Positions 60,480-64,000 of a stretch of DNA of 64,000 nt are shown piece after piece. The position numbers and the translations under genes are program-made. Source of the DNA: Actinomycetota bacterium (lineage in GTDB: Bacteria > Actinomycetota > Acidimicrobiia > Acidimicrobiales > Ilumatobacteraceae); contig CAUJET010000056.1 of NCBI GenBank assembly GCA_963169665.1, positions 1 through 64,000 on the forward strand, given 5' to 3'. Every line of letters begins with the position of its first letter. Positions within the stretch are counted from its first letter, which is position 1. The notes below the pieces were generated by a model. It was not told where the DNA came from. It ran no database searches and worked only from the letters and a program-made list of their open reading frames with translations.

Positions 60480-61859
60480 CTAGCTGGTCGCGATGCGCTC
60501 GTAGTGCTCGATGTGGGCGAGCGCCGGCTCGCGCCACGACCAGTCGGCGGTCATCCCACGGCGCCGCATCGCATCGCGTCGCGGCCGGTTCGCGTGTGCG
60601 CGGGCGGCCCGGTGCCAGGCGTCGAGCAGGTGGATGCTGGTCGGCTGGGCCGCCGTCACGCCCGTGCCGCGGCCCGGGTCGGCGTCGACGTCGACCACGG
60701 TGTCGTGCAGGCCGCCGACGTCGGTGACCACCGGCAACGTGCCGTAGCGCATGGCCTGCATCTGCGCGAGGCCGCACGGCTCGAACCGGCTGGGCATCAG
60801 GAACAGGTCGCCGCCCGCGAACAGCCGGTGGGCGAGCGCCTCGTCGTACCCCCGCACGAACGCGACCCGATCGGGCCGGGCGCCGGCGGCGCTGCTCAAC
60901 GACTGGGCGAGATGCGCGTCGCCGTCCCCGAGCACGGCCACCTGACCGGGCAGCCGGTCGAGCAGCGGCAGCAGTGGCACGATGAGGTCGACGCCCTTCT
61001 GGTCGGCGAGCCGGGTAACGACGACGGCGAGCGGCCCGGGCAGCTCGGCGAGGCCGAGCTCGGCCCGCAACGCAGCCCGGTCGACCTCTTTGCCGGCGAG
61101 GTCGCCCACGTCGTAGGTGGCCGCGAGGTGCGGGTCGGTCGTCGGGTCCCAGGCCTCGGTGTCGATGCCGTTGCGGATGCCGACCAGCGCACGCCCCCGG
61201 TCGGTGAGCAGGCCGTCGAGGCCGAAGCCGCCCTCGGGCGTGAGGATCTCGCGGGCGTAGGTGGGACTCACCGTCACCACGACGTCGGCGAGGCGGATCG
61301 CCCCGGCGAGCGGGTTCACGTCGCCCACGAACTCGAACGCGTCGCGCTCGTGCGGGAACGCCCGCAGCCAGCCGCCGTTGGCCCGACCCTGGTAGCCGAG
61401 CGTGTGGATCGTGAGCATCGTCGGCGGGCGGGTGGCCAGGTGTGCGAGCGCGCTCGCCGTGTGCCAGTCGTTGAGGTGCAGCACGTCGGGGCCGCGCAGG
61501 TCGGCCAGCGCCGCGACGGCGGCGGAGAACCGGAAGAACCGGTCGTCGTTGTCGGGCCAACCCTGCCCGTCGGGCTGCAGGTACGGATGCGGACGGGCGA
61601 TGCCGGGCACGTCGATCAGCGTGACGTCGAGTCCGTCGGCCGTGCGGCCACGCCTTGCCCGGGCCGGACGTGCCCACTCGACCACGTCGAGTTCGACGAT
61701 CTCCTCGCCCTCGAGGGCCAGGCCCGTGTAGTCGGGCAACGCGATCTCGAGGTCGACGCCCTGGCGCCGCAGCTCGTCGGCGAGGCCGGCCGCGGCTGCG
61801 GCGAGCCCGCCGACGCGGACGAGTGGAGCGAGTTCAGCGGTGGCGAACAGGACCTTCAT
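60480..61859 (-). CDS. glgA: Glycogen synthase (GT5), ADP-glucose dependent
   Basis: This 459-residue glycosyltransferase has the GT5 N-terminal half (HLNDWHT, TIHTLGYQG) and C-terminal half (VVTRLADQKGVDL, FLMPSRFEPCGLAQMQAMRYGTLPVV, GGLHDTV). The usual KTGGL near residue 15, where Lys contacts the ADP-glucose phosphate, reads R15-VGGL. It should transfer glucose from ADP-glucose to an alpha-1,4-glucan. It is the upstream partner of glgC in a two-gene operon. No branching or debranching enzyme is in view. Confidence 0.92.
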   Translation of the reverse strand: MKVLFATAELAPLVRVGGLAAAAAGLADELRRQGVDLEIALPDYTGLALEGEEIVELDVVEWARPARARRGRTADGLDVTLIDVPGIARPHPYLQPDGQGWPDNDDRFFRFSAAVAALADLRGPDVLHLNDWHTASALAHLATRPPTMLTIHTLGYQGRANGGWLRAFPHERDAFEFVGDVNPLAGAIRLADVVVTVSPTYAREILTPEGGFGLDGLLTDRGRALVGIRNGIDTEAWDPTTDPHLAATYDVGDLAGKEVDRAALRAELGLAELPGPLAVVVTRLADQKGVDLIVPLLPLLDRLPGQVAVLGDGDAHLAQSLSSAAGARPDRVAFVRGYDEALAHRLFAGGDLFLMPSRFEPCGLAQMQAMRYGTLPVVTDVGGLHDTVVDVDADPGRGTGVTAAQPTSIHLLDAWHRAARAHANRPRRDAMRRRGMTADWSWREPALAHIEHYERIATS

Positions 61860-61913
61860 CGACGGACACCGTACGCGACCGGGACGGTGAGGTCACACGG
61901 CCGCTCGCAGGCG

Positions 61914-63017
61914 TCAGGGGATCGGCAGCCCCGACGCCTGGTGGCGTCGCCAGCCCTGATAGCCGGCGACGCTGAACGTGAGCAGCACGAGCGCGCTCAC
62001 GAAGAGCGCCGCCGGGCCGACCACGCTCGACGCCTCATGATCGTTCGAGTCGAGGATCAGGTACACGACGTAGACCACGTAGAAGGCGCAGAGGAGCAGG
62101 CCCTCCCATCGCTTGATCATGAACCCGTTCCACACGATCGGCAGCAGTACGAACGACACCGCGAGCATCACCGGGAAGTCGAGGCGCAGCGCAGCGTCGC
62201 TCACCGGGATGCCGTCGCCGGCGAGGAGTCCCGAGGCACCGAGCACGCACATCAGGTTGAAGATGTTCGAGCCGACCACGTTCCCGACCGCGATGTCTCG
62301 CTGACCACGGAACGCCGCCAACATCGAGGTGGCGAACTCGGGCAGCGAGGTGCCGACCGCCACCACGGTGAGGCCGATCACCAGGTCGCTCACACCGAGC
62401 TCGACCGCGATGTCGGTGGCCGAACCCACGAGCAGCTGTGACCCGAGCACGAGGATGCCGAGTCCGACCAGGACGAGGCCGATCTGCGCCCACATCGGCC
62501 GCTCGCGCACCGATCCCTCGATCGCCTCGTTCGCGGTGCGGTACTCGTCGGAGACGGTCTGCTGCTCCTTGCGCGCAGCCCGGATGAGCCAGACCGTGTA
62601 GGCGATGATGCCGGCGAACAGGATCGCACCGTCGACGCGGCCGACGGAGTTGTCGAGCGACATCACCAAGGCGACGATGCCGACCCCGATCATGATCGGG
62701 ATGTCGATCCGGATGATCCGCGCCGAGACGACCAGGCCACTCACGACGGCCGAGGCACCGAGGATCAGCAGGACGTTCACGATGTTGCTGCCGACCACAT
62801 TGCCGAGCGCCACCTCCGTCTCTCCGGAGATCGCAGCGCTCGCGCTGACGGCGAACTCCGGCGCACTCGTTCCGAACGCCACGACCGTGAGGCCGACGAC
62901 GACCGGCGCGATGCCGAGCCGCTCGGCGATGGCCGCCGCACCCTTGACGAGGAACTCGGCGCCCGCGACCAGACAGACGAGCCCGACCAGGAGCAGGGGG
63001 ATCGTCGACGCGCTCAC
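61914..63017 (-). CDS. YrbG-type Ca2+/Na+ (CaCA) antiporter
   Basis: This 367-residue protein has ten or so membrane helices in two inverted alpha repeats, each with the signature GNVVGSNI (ALGNVVGSNIVNVLLILG and AVGNVVGSNIFNLMCVLG) and the paired TVVAFGTSAPEFA / TVVAVGTSLPEFA. This defines the CaCA superfamily. It should exchange Na+ or K+ for Ca2+. It follows the aminopeptidase gene by 6 nt on the same strand. The start is GTG 63017. Confidence 0.93.
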   Translation of the reverse strand: MSASTIPLLLVGLVCLVAGAEFLVKGAAAIAERLGIAPVVVGLTVVAFGTSAPEFAVSASAAISGETEVALGNVVGSNIVNVLLILGASAVVSGLVVSARIIRIDIPIMIGVGIVALVMSLDNSVGRVDGAILFAGIIAYTVWLIRAARKEQQTVSDEYRTANEAIEGSVRERPMWAQIGLVLVGLGILVLGSQLLVGSATDIAVELGVSDLVIGLTVVAVGTSLPEFATSMLAAFRGQRDIAVGNVVGSNIFNLMCVLGASGLLAGDGIPVSDAALRLDFPVMLAVSFVLLPIVWNGFMIKRWEGLLLCAFYVVYVVYLILDSNDHEASSVVGPAALFVSALVLLTFSVAGYQGWRRHQASGLPIP

Positions 63018-63023
63018 GACGTG

Positions 63024-64000
<977 letters not shown>

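Noticed and set aside
58971..62441. Open frame of 1,156 codons on the plus strand
   Set aside because: It runs antisense through glgC, glgA and the YrbG-type gene and is rich in Arg, His, Val and Asp, the usual result of codon bias in high-GC DNA. The minus-strand genes have clear family motifs.

Overview
The window is a 64 kb chromosomal segment of a high-GC (roughly 68-70% by eye) actinobacterium. Pointers to Actinobacteria are frequent GTG starts, GTGA/ATGA stop-start overlaps, a DUF222/13E12-type HNH protein, a TIGR03083-type protein, a CeoB/CeoC pair followed by an OB-fold protein (the mycobacterial Rv2691-Rv2694 arrangement) and a Cheo-type LexA box. A marine Acidimicrobiia (Ilumatobacter-like) source is plausible but is inference. 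No rRNA, tRNA, CRISPR array, insertion sequence or phage gene was recognised.

Layout. 0-9 kb is an ion-homeostasis block: the end of one KdpE-like regulator, a stand-alone DUF4118 membrane protein, a KdpD-KdpE pair, a KimA/YdaO-type potassium permease, two TrkA/RCK proteins, an OB-fold protein and CorA. There is no kdpFABC, and two similar promoter-like regions precede the DUF4118 gene and the permease. 9-12.4 kb holds a secreted protein and two alpha/beta hydrolases, one of which has lost its nucleophile and its histidine. 12.3-18 kb has an ABC-2 exporter plus MFS operon diverging from a MalT-like LuxR regulator. 18-19.4 kb is an arsenic-type ArsR-ArsC fusion with a matching operator, overlapping a VOC gene. 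20-24 kb is an ABC-2 exporter with a NarL-type two-component system. 24-27.4 kb has a sphingosine-phosphate-lyase-like decarboxylase coupled to an M20 hydrolase. 27.5-29.7 kb is a NatAB-like ABC exporter.

29.7-45 kb is mixed lipid/CoA metabolism (two acyl-CoA ligases, two acyl-CoA dehydrogenase-fold enzymes, a crotonase), with an EAL protein, an MFS exporter, a nitroreductase, a membrane-anchored GH18 protein and a DUF1996 lipoprotein. 45-51.7 kb has tag, a methylmalonyl-CoA-mutase-type large subunit, an AspT-like transporter, a Rid protein, a PH-domain protein, a class II aldolase and an EamA exporter. 51.8-57.5 kb has an SOS-box-linked HNH protein, a GntR/YtrA operon, a rhodanese-ThiF fusion next to a sirtuin, and a hypothetical protein. 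57.5-64 kb has a pilin-like protein fused to two LamG-like repeats, glgC-glgA, a YrbG-type Ca2+/Na+ exchanger and the catalytic part of a leucyl aminopeptidase that runs off the window.

The most coherent unit is the 0-9 kb block, where a Kdp-type sensor system sits next to a KimA-type importer and RCK regulators rather than next to the Kdp ATPase. The most unusual single proteins are the pilin-LamG fusion, the hydrolase pseudoenzyme and the rhodanese-ThiF fusion with domain order reversed relative to MoeZ.
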